From: Elusimicrobiota bacterium
Lineage (GTDB): Bacteria > Elusimicrobiota > Elusimicrobia > UBA1565 > UBA9628
NCBI GenBank assembly: GCA_003452935.1
Contig: DMMY01000027.1
Coordinates: 186,001-250,000 of the forward strand
Direction: 5' to 3'
Length of the DNA: 64,000 nucleotides
Part shown: piece by piece, positions 41,321 to 49,691 of the stretch
How the letters are laid out: each line of letters begins with the position of its first letter
Position numbering within the stretch: position 1 is the first letter of the stretch
Made by a program: the position numbers and the translations under genes
The notes under the pieces: model-generated
What the model was told of the DNA's origin: nothing
The model's input: the letters and a program-made list of their open reading frames with translations, nothing else
Databases searched by the model: none

Positions 41321-42371
41321 AGGCGTCCTGCCTCAAGACATGATCCACCAGAACCAAAGCCACCATGGCTTCCACCACGGGAACCGCCCTGGGACAAACG
41401 CATGGATCAAAGCGGCCCTGCAGCCGCATTTTCACCTCCCGGCCGTCCAGATCGATCGTCGCCTGCGTCTTGGCTATGGAAGGCGTGGGCTTGAAAGCAG
41501 CCCGAAGCACGATGTCCTGGCCCGTGGACATCCCCCCCAGCAGACCGCCGGCATGATTGGATTGAAAGCCCTTCTTGCCGATGGGATCATTGGATTGCGA
41601 GCCTTTCATGGAGGCCAGCTTGAAGCCGTCGCCGATTTCAACGCCCTTGACGGCCCCGATGCTCATCACGGCCTTGGCCAAGTCGGCGCTCAATTTATCG
41701 AACACGGGCTCGCCCAAGCCGGCCGGGACTCCCCGGGCGATGACCTCGACCACGCCGCCGATGGAATCCCCCCCCTTCCGGACTTTTTCGATCATTGCCT
41801 GCATGGCGACGGCCTTGGCTTGATGAGCGGCCCGCACGGGATTTTTCTCAACGGCGCTTAAATCCAGCTCATCGTCCGCGATGCGCAAGGAACCGACTTG
41901 CCGGGTAAATCCGACGATCGTCATGGCTCGCCGAGCCAGGACCTTCTTGGCCACGGCGCCGGCCGCCACCCGGCCCAACTGCTCGCGGGCGGAGCTTCTG
42001 CCTCCGCCGCGCCAATCCCGGAAGCCGTACTTGCGCATGAGCGCATAGTCCGCATGGCCGGGACGAAGCATGTCTTTTGTCGCCTCATACGGTCCGGATT
42101 GAACGTCCTCGTTCAAGACCATCAAAGAAATCGGAGCCCCCGTGGTTTTGCCCTGGAAAACTCCCGAGAGGATCCGCACGCGATCCTTTTCCTTGCGCCG
42201 GGTCGAGATCGCGCTTTGCCCCGGCCTTCGGCGGTCCAGCTCTCTTTGGATATCCCCGGGCTCGAGCTCCAAGCCAGCCGGAACGCCGTCTATGACGACT
42301 CCCACGGCGGGGCCATGCGATTCCCCCCATGTCGTCGCCCTGAACAAAACGCCGAATGTATTCGAGCTCAT
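41307..42371 (-). CDS. aroC: Chorismate synthase
   Basis: A 354-residue protein with the three chorismate synthase signatures: GESHGPAVGVVIDGVPAG near residue 16, RPGHADYALMRKYGFRDWRG near 103 and GGMSTGQDIVLRAAFKPTP near 280. The two catalytic His residues are in the first two. It converts EPSP to chorismate using reduced FMN. Length is normal. The aroA stop lies 61 bases upstream and tyrA overlaps its 3' end. Confidence 0.96.
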   Translation of the reverse strand: MSSNTFGVLFRATTWGESHGPAVGVVIDGVPAGLELEPGDIQRELDRRRPGQSAISTRRKEKDRVRILSGVFQGKTTGAPISLMVLNEDVQSGPYEATKDMLRPGHADYALMRKYGFRDWRGGGRSSAREQLGRVAAGAVAKKVLARRAMTIVGFTRQVGSLRIADDELDLSAVEKNPVRAAHQAKAVAMQAMIEKVRKGGDSIGGVVEVIARGVPAGLGEPVFDKLSADLAKAVMSIGAVKGVEIGDGFKLASMKGSQSNDPIGKKGFQSNHAGGLLGGMSTGQDIVLRAAFKPTPSIAKTQATIDLDGREVKMRLQGRFDPCVCPRAVPVVEAMVALVLVDHVLRQDAYARP

Positions 42372-42432
42372 GAGTTCGTTTTCCCCTGCTCATCAGTTTT
42401 TTTCGAAGCCGGACGGCCACCGAGCGTCCAGG

Positions 42433-43689
42433 TCATCGCAACCGCTCCAACGCGGCGAAGAAATCCGGAAAGGTCTTGTTCACGCAAGCCGGGTCATTGA
42501 TGCGCACTCCCCGTAAAGCGAGGCCCGCCACGGCGAAGGACATGGCCATGCGGTGATCATGATAGGTCTCGATGCAGGCGCCATGAAGAGGCCCCGGCGT
42601 GATCTTGAAACCATCCGGAGCTTCCTCCACCGCGCATCCGAGCTTGCGCAGTTCCGCGGATACGGCCGCTATCCGATCGGTTTCCTTAAGGCGGAGATTT
42701 TCCACATGACGCACGATGGTCGGTCCCTGCGCGAAAGCGGCCACGACGGCCAAGGTTTGCGCCGCATCCGGGAGATTATTCATGTCGATATCGATGCCCT
42801 GGAGCCTGCCGCCGGACACCTCGATCCAATCCGGCCCGCGGCTCGCCGAACAGCCCATGCGCTCCAGGGCTTCGACGAATTGAATCTCCCCCTGCCGGGT
42901 CCGCGGCCTAAGGCCCGTCACGCGGACCCGCCCGCCGGTCACCGCCGCGGCGGCGAAAAAATAAGCGGCATTGGCCGCGTCGCCCTCGACGGCATAATCC
43001 CGCGCCTGGTAAACGCCTCTGGGCACGAAAAACTCCTTATACCCGCGGTTTTCCACCCGGCATCCGAAATCCTCCATCATGGAGATGGTCATATCCGCAT
43101 AGGATTTCGACGTCAAATCATCCGGCACAAGAATCACGGTCTCTTGCTCCGCGCAAGGAAGCGCCATCATCAAGGCGCTTAAAAACTGGCTGCTCACGCC
43201 GCCGCGCATGACGACACGCCCCCCCCGGATTCTGCCGCCCGATATGCGCAGGGGCAGACACCCCCGCGTGGTCTCAACCTCGACCCCCAGCTGCCGGAGC
43301 GCCTCGGCTAAATCCTCCATGGGCCGCTCGCGCATGCGGGCATCCCCCGACAGCGCGGCGCGCGTTCCCAATCCGGCCAGGGCGCAGAGAAATCTCGCGG
43401 CGGTTCCGGAACCGCCCACGTAAATCTCCCGCTTGGGCATCTCGGGAGCGCCGGCCAAACCGCGCACCATGGCGCAATCGCCTTCCCAGGAAATCCCGGC
43501 CCCGAAAGCGCGCAATCCCTCCAGCATACGCTCCGTATCGTCGCTGCGCAGAATCCCCGAAAGCCGGGATTGACCCCGGGCCAGCGCGGCGAGAATCAAG
43601 GCGCGATTGGAAAATCCCTTGGAACGCGGGCAAGGGACATCCGCGTCGATCCGGCCGCGCACGCGGATTTCCAGAGGATCAGAGGGCAT
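42433..43689 (-). CDS. aroA: 3-phosphoshikimate 1-carboxyvinyltransferase (EPSP synthase)
   Basis: A 418-residue two-domain protein. The shikimate-3-phosphate site is PRSKGFSNRALILAAL (Lys24, Ser27, Arg29). GGSGTAARFLCALAGLG is the PEP-site loop. MPNNLPDAAQT-like and KETDRIAAVSAEL blocks follow. DHRMAMSFAVAGL lies near the C-terminus. The usual PGSK reads PRSK here, an uncommon but conservative change near the active Lys. It joins shikimate-3-phosphate and PEP. It lies 33 bases after the DAHP synthase gene. Confidence 0.95.
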   Translation of the reverse strand: MPSDPLEIRVRGRIDADVPCPRSKGFSNRALILAALARGQSRLSGILRSDDTERMLEGLRAFGAGISWEGDCAMVRGLAGAPEMPKREIYVGGSGTAARFLCALAGLGTRAALSGDARMRERPMEDLAEALRQLGVEVETTRGCLPLRISGGRIRGGRVVMRGGVSSQFLSALMMALPCAEQETVILVPDDLTSKSYADMTISMMEDFGCRVENRGYKEFFVPRGVYQARDYAVEGDAANAAYFFAAAAVTGGRVRVTGLRPRTRQGEIQFVEALERMGCSASRGPDWIEVSGGRLQGIDIDMNNLPDAAQTLAVVAAFAQGPTIVRHVENLRLKETDRIAAVSAELRKLGCAVEEAPDGFKITPGPLHGACIETYHDHRMAMSFAVAGLALRGVRINDPACVNKTFPDFFAALERLR

Positions 43690-43722
43690 CGGCCTGCCGC
43701 AGAGGCGCGCGGAGCTTCACGC

Positions 43723-44736
43723 TCACAAAGTTTTACCCATGGCCAGGGCCAGCTTGCCCAGCTGGAGCATCATGTCCGCGTACATGGGCAAGGTCAGGGC
43801 TTGCGGCCCGTCGCAAAGAGCTTTCTCGGGGCAGGGATGGATCTCCACGATAATGCCGTCGGCTCCCGCGGCCAGAGCCGCCCGGGCCATCGGTATGACA
43901 TAGGCGCGATTCCCGGAGGCATGGCTGGGATCCACGATCACCGGCAAGTGCGTTTCCTGCTTCAACACCGGGACGGCGCTGAGATCCAGCGTGCTGCGCG
44001 TGGCGGTCTCGAACGTCCGGATGCCGCGTTCGCACATGATGACGTCGGGATTCCCCTCGGCCAGTATATATTCGGCGGCCAGCAAAAACTCCTTGATGGT
44101 GGAAGCCATGCCTCGTTTCAGGATAACCGGCTTTTTAACCTTGCCCAATTCCTTGAGAAGATCGTAATTCTGCATATTCCTGGCTCCCACGCGGAATATG
44201 TCGACATATCGGGCCACCAGGGGAATATCGCGGATATCCATCACCTCGGTTTCCAGAGCCAAGCCCGTGGCTTTCTTGGCCTGCTGCAGTATTTTGAGCC
44301 CGTCCTCTTTGAGGCCTTGAAAATCATAAGGACTGCTGCGCGGCTTGAACACGGAAGCCCGCAGGACCTTCCCCCCTCGCTTTTTCACTTCCAGGGCGGA
44401 TTCCATGAGCTGCTGCTCGGTCTCGACGGCGCATGGCCCGGCCATCACCACGAACTCAGCAGCCCCGATCGACACGCCCGGCGCTTGAACGACGGAGTCC
44501 TTGGGATGGAATTCCCGGCTGACTAATTTATAAGGCGTCAGGATCCGGACGACGTCCTCCACGTACGGCATGGCCCTGATTTGCTCCGCGTTGAGCTTGC
44601 GCAAATCCCCGATCACTCCCAGGGTGGTCCGGTATTCGCCCTTGGAGACATGAAGGCGCAGCCCTAATTCCAGCAATTTGCGTTCAATCGCCCGGATATG
44701 GTCGTCGGCTGCGTGGGGTTTCAAAATAATAATCAT
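43723..44736 (-). CDS. aroF: DAHP synthase, type I with N-terminal regulatory domain
   Basis: The ATG at 44736 is chosen because AGGAG lies 8-12 bases upstream; an in-frame start at 44769 would add 11 residues. The 337-residue product has an N-terminal ferredoxin-like domain of about 75 residues (MIIILKPHAADDHIRAI) like the Thermotoga and Pyrococcus-related KDPG-type enzymes. The barrel follows: VVMAGPCAVETEQQLMES, FKPRSSPYDFQG, VGARNMQN and PVIVDPSHASGN. The N-terminal domain mediates feedback inhibition by tyrosine or phenylalanine in relatives. It is the first gene of the aro operon. Confidence 0.94.
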   Translation of the reverse strand: MIIILKPHAADDHIRAIERKLLELGLRLHVSKGEYRTTLGVIGDLRKLNAEQIRAMPYVEDVVRILTPYKLVSREFHPKDSVVQAPGVSIGAAEFVVMAGPCAVETEQQLMESALEVKKRGGKVLRASVFKPRSSPYDFQGLKEDGLKILQQAKKATGLALETEVMDIRDIPLVARYVDIFRVGARNMQNYDLLKELGKVKKPVILKRGMASTIKEFLLAAEYILAEGNPDVIMCERGIRTFETATRSTLDLSAVPVLKQETHLPVIVDPSHASGNRAYVIPMARAALAAGADGIIVEIHPCPEKALCDGPQALTLPMYADMMLQLGKLALAMGKTL

Positions 44737-44918
44737 GGAAGCCCGCTCCTTAATTCTGGAATCGGGCATATTATGTCAAATTGACGCCCCCTTTAGCCCC
44801 AAAAACCAATCGGATTGATCTCCGAAAATCTGAACAAGCCGCGAACCAACGCCTATCCCAAAAGCCAACGCCATGGCCGCGGCGCGACCCCGCCTGCTTC
44901 GGTCTTTCCCCTCGCTCA

Positions 44919-45392
44919 CTACTGGGATTGATGCGGCTCGTGCGAGCGGGCATGCCTGCCGGCCGCGACGCCGACGCCGGGTTCCGGTTCGCCGCGCGGG
45001 ACCCGCTCGGATCTCACCCGGGCGTAAAGGCCCTGCGCCAGGGAAAAGACCAGGGCCGCGCCGAAAATCAGCAGCAGCATCCAGACCGCTCCGTTGAGGG
45101 CTCCCGAGACCGTCTTGAGCACTTCCAGCATGCCTTTGCCCAGGGTGAGCGGAGGCTGCGCGCCTCTGGCCTGGACAGCGGAGAGCAGCAAGTCCATATC
45201 CGCGAGCCGCAGGCCGCTCGTAAGCGCGCCGACGAAGAGCGCGAATTTCGCGAACAGGGACCAGGCGGACGACATTTCTCCGGCGAAAAGCCGCTCGAGA
45301 ACGCCGTCTATCAAGGCGGCGAAAAGCAGCACCACGCCCGCGGAGATGACGAGCGCGCCCAGGAAGACCGACGACAGCATGACCGTATCCAT
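44919..45392 (-). CDS. Small membrane protein of unknown function
   Basis: A 157-residue protein with about three to four hydrophobic segments: VFLGALVISAGVVLLFAALI, LFAKFALFVGALTSGL and GAVWMLLLIFGAALVFSLA. A basic, polar tail of about 25 residues ends it. GGGAGGG precedes the ATG. No known family. It stands alone between the aro operon and the divergent endonuclease-like gene. The 149 bases after its stop, before the aro operon, show nothing more than an AT-rich promoter-like stretch. Confidence 0.65.
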   Translation of the reverse strand: MDTVMLSSVFLGALVISAGVVLLFAALIDGVLERLFAGEMSSAWSLFAKFALFVGALTSGLRLADMDLLLSAVQARGAQPPLTLGKGMLEVLKTVSGALNGAVWMLLLIFGAALVFSLAQGLYARVRSERVPRGEPEPGVGVAAGRHARSHEPHQSQ

Positions 45393-45572
45393 AAATCCCT
45401 CCCGTACCAGTTCTCGGCTTAAAAATGAAGATCGTCCTTGCGGCTTCGCATATCATCCCTTACCCGCGTCAAAAGGACATCAAGGACAGGAACGCCTGGC
45501 CATCGAAGGCATAGGCCAAATGCCGCCGCCAGTTGCCCTTTAGGCCTATATACCGCCGGCTCCATAGGCATG

Positions 45573-45578
45573 TAAAAT
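45573..45578 (+). promoter_or_regulatory. -10 box of the EEP-family gene (possible leaderless start)
   Basis: TAAAAT ends 6 bases before the ATG at 45585, with no Shine-Dalgarno. Confidence 0.45.
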
Positions 45579-45584
45579 GCGTAA

Positions 45585-47009
45585 ATGATGAGAAATTTTT
45601 TGGGCGTCCTGTTGGCTTTGTCCTGGCCCGCGACCGCCTGGACCGGGCAAAACCTGAGATTGGTTCCCGCCCGAATCGCGCCGCTGGCATCGACCCCGAT
45701 CGCTCTGGCCAGGATAAGCCTCCCGAGCGGACTCCAGCTTTTGCCGGTGCCCGCCCGAGCCCTCGACACGACAGTCCTGTCGCTCGCCCCCGCGCCGGCG
45801 CGCGCCGAGCCAATAACGGCTGCCGCGCAAGCGGCCCCCGTTGGCAACTTGGCGCCGGTCATCAAGCTTACGCAGGATATCAGCCGACAGCAGGCAGCCG
45901 CGGGCGGAGACATCGCGGCGGCCGCGCCCGAGCTCGCCCAGTTCTTTGACGGCAAGGCCCGCGGCGGCCATGCCGGGGGTCTTGCCGTCGCGCACGCCCG
46001 GAAGAACTCGCCCCGAACAGCCCCGCGGCCCATGCGCTCGCTTGAGTCCATACGAGAACTGCGCTTCGGCACCTATAACGTAGAGAACCTTTTCCAATCC
46101 GTCGGACGATATGTTCCGGACCTCTCCCATCCCGGCAAGCGCAACAAGGTCTCCCCGGCGCAGCCCAAGCCCAAGGCCAAGCAACGCGGCGTGGCCCGGG
46201 CCATTCTCGACGCCGATCTCGACGTCGTATCCGTTGAAGAGGTTGAAAACATCCAGGCCTTGCAGGACTTCAACAAGGCTTATCTCGGCGGCAAGTACGT
46301 CCCCCTGCTCCTCGAAGGCAACGACGAACGCGGAATCGATATCGGATTCCTCGTTAAAAACGACATCCCTTTCGAAACCGAGCTGCGCACCAACAAAGAC
46401 GAGCTATGGACCGACCCGGAAGGCGACGGTCGTCCCGAGAAGCTCTTCTCCCGAGACCTGCCCGCGCTCATCGTCCGCGCCCCCGGCCGCGCGCAGCCGC
46501 TCTTCGTCTATTTGGGCACCCATTACAAGTCCAAGCGCCATCGCTCCCACAGCGATCCATTATCCGAGAAGCTGCGCCGGGCTCAGGTAGAGCGCACCGT
46601 CGAAATCATCGCGCGGCTGCGCGGCGAGTTCGGGCAGGATGTGCCCATCATGCTGGGCGGAGATTTCAACGGCGCGGTGAACGAAGAGGCGACTTTTGAC
46701 GCACTCAAGGGGGGCAAGGCGGACCTCACCGACGCCTTGGATCTGGCCCAGCCGCCGCTCAAGGCCATAGATCGCGTCACCCACACATATCATCCCCGAA
46801 AAGGGCCTTCCGTCAAATCCCAGCTGGACGCCATACTCATCTCGCGGACCATGCGTCCCCTGGTCGTCATGGCGCGCGTCTACCGATACAAGGGGCCAGA
46901 CGGGAAGGAGAAGCCTCTCCCCAAGAACAAGAAACAACGCAACGAGAACCCGTCGGATCACTTTCCGCTGCTCGTCACCGTCAAGTTCCAGCCGCTGCTC
47001 CATCCCTAA
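45585..47009 (+). CDS. Exported endonuclease/exonuclease/phosphatase family protein
   Basis: A 474-residue protein with a signal peptide (MMRNFLGVLLALSWPATA) and an Ala/Pro-rich leader to about residue 118, ending in LAQFFDGKARGG (Phe121-Asp122). The EEP domain begins FGTYNVENLFQ (metal-binding Asn), then VSVEEVENIQAL (Glu), FVYLGTHYKSKRH, MLGGDFNGA (Asp, Asn) and ENPSDHFPLLV (Asp, His). All active-site blocks are present. It would cleave phosphodiesters outside the cytoplasm, for example extracellular DNA. The leader is of the same kind as in three neighbouring genes. Confidence 0.86.
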   Translation: MMRNFLGVLLALSWPATAWTGQNLRLVPARIAPLASTPIALARISLPSGLQLLPVPARALDTTVLSLAPAPARAEPITAAAQAAPVGNLAPVIKLTQDISRQQAAAGGDIAAAAPELAQFFDGKARGGHAGGLAVAHARKNSPRTAPRPMRSLESIRELRFGTYNVENLFQSVGRYVPDLSHPGKRNKVSPAQPKPKAKQRGVARAILDADLDVVSVEEVENIQALQDFNKAYLGGKYVPLLLEGNDERGIDIGFLVKNDIPFETELRTNKDELWTDPEGDGRPEKLFSRDLPALIVRAPGRAQPLFVYLGTHYKSKRHRSHSDPLSEKLRRAQVERTVEIIARLRGEFGQDVPIMLGGDFNGAVNEEATFDALKGGKADLTDALDLAQPPLKAIDRVTHTYHPRKGPSVKSQLDAILISRTMRPLVVMARVYRYKGPDGKEKPLPKNKKQRNENPSDHFPLLVTVKFQPLLHP

Positions 47010-47102
47010 AACTTTTTGCCCTCGGCGCCATCAGGCCCATCCCGATACCGGGCCCAAAGGCACTGGAACCAGCCTCCCCCTCCTGTTATCCTGACGACGA
47101 CC

Positions 47103-48731
47103 GTGAAGCGCTTAAACATAATCGTCACAGCCGCTATCGCCCATGTCGCTCTAGGCGCAGCCGGCGCATTCGCGGCGCAGGCTGGCCGCGTTCCGATCCA
47201 GGCGATCCCGTCTCTTCCGACCGTCATCCGCGCTCCCGTCAGGATGACTGCCGCTCTTGTGCCCCTCGGGACGACGCCCGCCGCCCAGCTAAATCACCTC
47301 CGCGCGCCGGCTCTCTCCGAGATCCCGCCCCTGCCGCGGTCATTGCCCGCGGCCGCCCCAGCCGACGCGACGGCTTTGGCCGCGCCTCTGCCCAGCCCGA
47401 TTCAAGCCGCCGAAGCTCCGCCTTCCGCCTCCGAGCCAGGCGGGCCGTCGCCCAGCGCGGCCGCTCCAGCTCCGCATGCCCAAGACCGGACCGCCGCCGG
47501 CGAAGACGCCGGCGCCCCCCGGCTCGACGCGCTCTTCGACGGCTCGCGGCCCTCGGCCTCGCTCCTCGACCCGGTTCTCGGCGGGTCCACGGCCGAGGAC
47601 GGCGCGCAATTCGTCAACGAGCTGCACGGGACCGTCCAGGAGCTCTGGCGACGCTTCTTTCCCGGATTATTCGCCGATCTGAAGGTCAAGCCCCTCTTCG
47701 CCCTCAGCGACGAGGACAACGCCTCCTATCAGCGGCTGCCGGGCCAGACGCCGGCGATCATGCTAGAAAGCAGCCAGCCGCTGAGCCGCGGCAATACGCG
47801 CGCCCAGGTGCCCGCGGCGTTCGACGCTGAGAGTACGGCCCGAGGCACGATCCCGATAGGCCTGCTCAGCGCTGTTTTGTACTTCCACGAGTACGCGCAT
47901 GCTGTTTTCGACTGGAAAGTAACCGCCTATACGGGATTATTCGGGGGGCACTCGGGCGCCTACCACACGCTCAACGAAGGCTTTGCCGTCAGCATGGAAC
48001 TCGCGCTCATCGACAAACTCGTCCGAAGCCGCGCCGATCTGAACCTAACCGAAGAGGACGTCTCCAGCCTCAAAGCCCTCAAGCGCGCGCGCATAGAGTC
48101 GCTCAAGCGAGACCGGGACGCATATACGGCGGGGACCTTCTATTTCTGGCACGCCCTCAGCAAACGACACGGCGAGGACGGCGTCCTGCGATTCCTGGAG
48201 CATATCGACATCGAGCGGCTTTCAGCGCTGCTGGACAAGGACGCGAGCTTTCGCCTGCTGCACAACGCCCCCGAGCTGTTCGTACCCTACCTCACGGGAG
48301 AGGCCGGCGACGTCCCTTGGGCCAGGGCCCTGGACAAGCTCACGCGGAAAAAGGTCCCGACCCGCCATGAGGTCGAAGACCTGTTGCTCCGCGTCAGGCC
48401 CCGGGCCGCGGCCAGGTTCATTCATCAGTCCCTGACCGGAGACCCCGTCCAACTCGCGACGGAGTGGCCCGCGATTCTGGACCTCGCCGGACGCAGCCCG
48501 CGATTCGAGTCCCTCTTGTCGGCCCGTCTCGCCAAAATGATCGACTCGCCCGCGGCATTGGACGTTGTCGCTCGCCGCTCCAGGATGCGGTTGGGAAGGC
48601 TCAAACGAACCAAGCTGGACTCGCTGGACGCGCGCCGCCGGCAGATTTTTCTCGACGCCATCCGCTCCGTCCGGCGGGAATTGCACCTAGGCCGGTCGGA
48701 TGCGCGCAGCGTCCCCGTCCAAGCTCCTTAA
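47103..48731 (+). CDS. Exported HExxH zinc metallopeptidase-like protein
   Basis: The GTG at 47103 starts VKRLNIIVTAAIAHVALGAA, a clear signal peptide, and gives 542 residues; an upstream in-frame ATG at 47016 would bury it. An Ala/Pro-rich leader runs to about 140 and ends in LDALFDGSRPSA. The catalytic region has LYFHEYAHAVFDW (HEYAH, His262 and His266) and LNEGFAVSMEL (Glu292), a gluzincin-type arrangement. The C-terminal 200 residues are helical and Arg-rich. It probably cleaves extracellular or periplasmic protein. It converges on the next gene with a 4-base overlap of 3' ends. Confidence 0.75.
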   Translation: MKRLNIIVTAAIAHVALGAAGAFAAQAGRVPIQAIPSLPTVIRAPVRMTAALVPLGTTPAAQLNHLRAPALSEIPPLPRSLPAAAPADATALAAPLPSPIQAAEAPPSASEPGGPSPSAAAPAPHAQDRTAAGEDAGAPRLDALFDGSRPSASLLDPVLGGSTAEDGAQFVNELHGTVQELWRRFFPGLFADLKVKPLFALSDEDNASYQRLPGQTPAIMLESSQPLSRGNTRAQVPAAFDAESTARGTIPIGLLSAVLYFHEYAHAVFDWKVTAYTGLFGGHSGAYHTLNEGFAVSMELALIDKLVRSRADLNLTEEDVSSLKALKRARIESLKRDRDAYTAGTFYFWHALSKRHGEDGVLRFLEHIDIERLSALLDKDASFRLLHNAPELFVPYLTGEAGDVPWARALDKLTRKKVPTRHEVEDLLLRVRPRAAARFIHQSLTGDPVQLATEWPAILDLAGRSPRFESLLSARLAKMIDSPAALDVVARRSRMRLGRLKRTKLDSLDARRRQIFLDAIRSVRRELHLGRSDARSVPVQAP

Positions 48732-49468
48732 AGCTGGCTGTCGTCGACGATCCGCTTCTTTGGCGCGGGCTCGGACGCCTTCGGAGCATCGCCGGCCGGC
48801 TGGACCGCTTGCGGAGCGGCGCCGCGGGGCGCGGGCTCCGCGGATTCCGCCTTGCTCTTTGGAGCCTCTTCAGCCTTGACGCTCTCCGCCTTGGCCTTCG
48901 CCTCTTGGGGCGCCTCGATCTTCTTCGTCTCGACGGGCGCGGCGCTCTTGGGAGCCGAATCGCCGGCCTTCCCCCCCGCCTCGGCGCCGCTCGAGGACTT
49001 TCTCCTCAGAAGCGACATCTCCTCGATCTTCCTGTCGATGGAGGCCTTGGTCAGCGCCAGAAAGTCGATCGACCCGGAAACCTGGTCGTTGAATTGGGCC
49101 GAGATCAAGTCCTTCTCTCTCTTGAGTTCTTCGCCTTCTTGCTGGGCCTGCTTGACCTTCTTATCCGCCTCTTCCAGCCGCTTGGCGAGTTCATCGGACT
49201 TGCCCTTGGCTTCGCCCAGCTCTTGATCCCTCTTGGCCAACTGCTTGCCCAAGTCGTCGAGCTTGCCCCGGGCATCGGAAAGCTCCTGGCTCTTGGCGCC
49301 CAATTGCTTGTTGAGTTCCTCCACCTTGGTCCTGGCCTGCGAAAGATCCTGGCTCGTGGAAGAGGCCTGGGCCTCGAGAGCCTTGTATTTGCTCGCGCTG
49401 ACGCAGCCCCCAAGGAGCACGGCGGCCAAAGGCAAGATCGCGAGACTATTTGCGGTTTTAAAGTTCAT
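48728..49468 (-). CDS. Coiled-coil lipoprotein
   Basis: A 246-residue lipoprotein: signal MNFKTANSLAILPLAAVLLGGC with lipobox LGGC at Cys22. Residues about 28-150 are a long heptad-rich coiled coil (KVEELNKQLGAKSQELSDAR and similar). The last 90 residues are low complexity, rich in Lys, Ala, Pro and Glu. GAGAGGA precedes the ATG. Such proteins resemble Lpp/OprI-type or peptidoglycan-spanning spacers; a structural envelope role is likely. The 223 bases between its start and the next gene show no further gene. Confidence 0.75.
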   Translation of the reverse strand: MNFKTANSLAILPLAAVLLGGCVSASKYKALEAQASSTSQDLSQARTKVEELNKQLGAKSQELSDARGKLDDLGKQLAKRDQELGEAKGKSDELAKRLEEADKKVKQAQQEGEELKREKDLISAQFNDQVSGSIDFLALTKASIDRKIEEMSLLRRKSSSGAEAGGKAGDSAPKSAAPVETKKIEAPQEAKAKAESVKAEEAPKSKAESAEPAPRGAAPQAVQPAGDAPKASEPAPKKRIVDDSQL

Positions 49469-49691
49469 GATCAGAGTCCTCTCATCCGGCTGCGGCTTGC
49501 GGCCCCTGCGGCGGCGGCCGATTCTTCATGGTAACAAATCGGCCGCGTCCTTGTCGCTTGCGGGCAAGTAGGCCCTTAGGCGCATTGCAGGCTGCGGTCT
49601 TGTACCCATATTATCCATGGGTCTTAATGCGCGTTGAGTCTGGGTCCTTTGGATGCTGATCGTCCAGAGAATTTATTGCTATCGTCTTTAG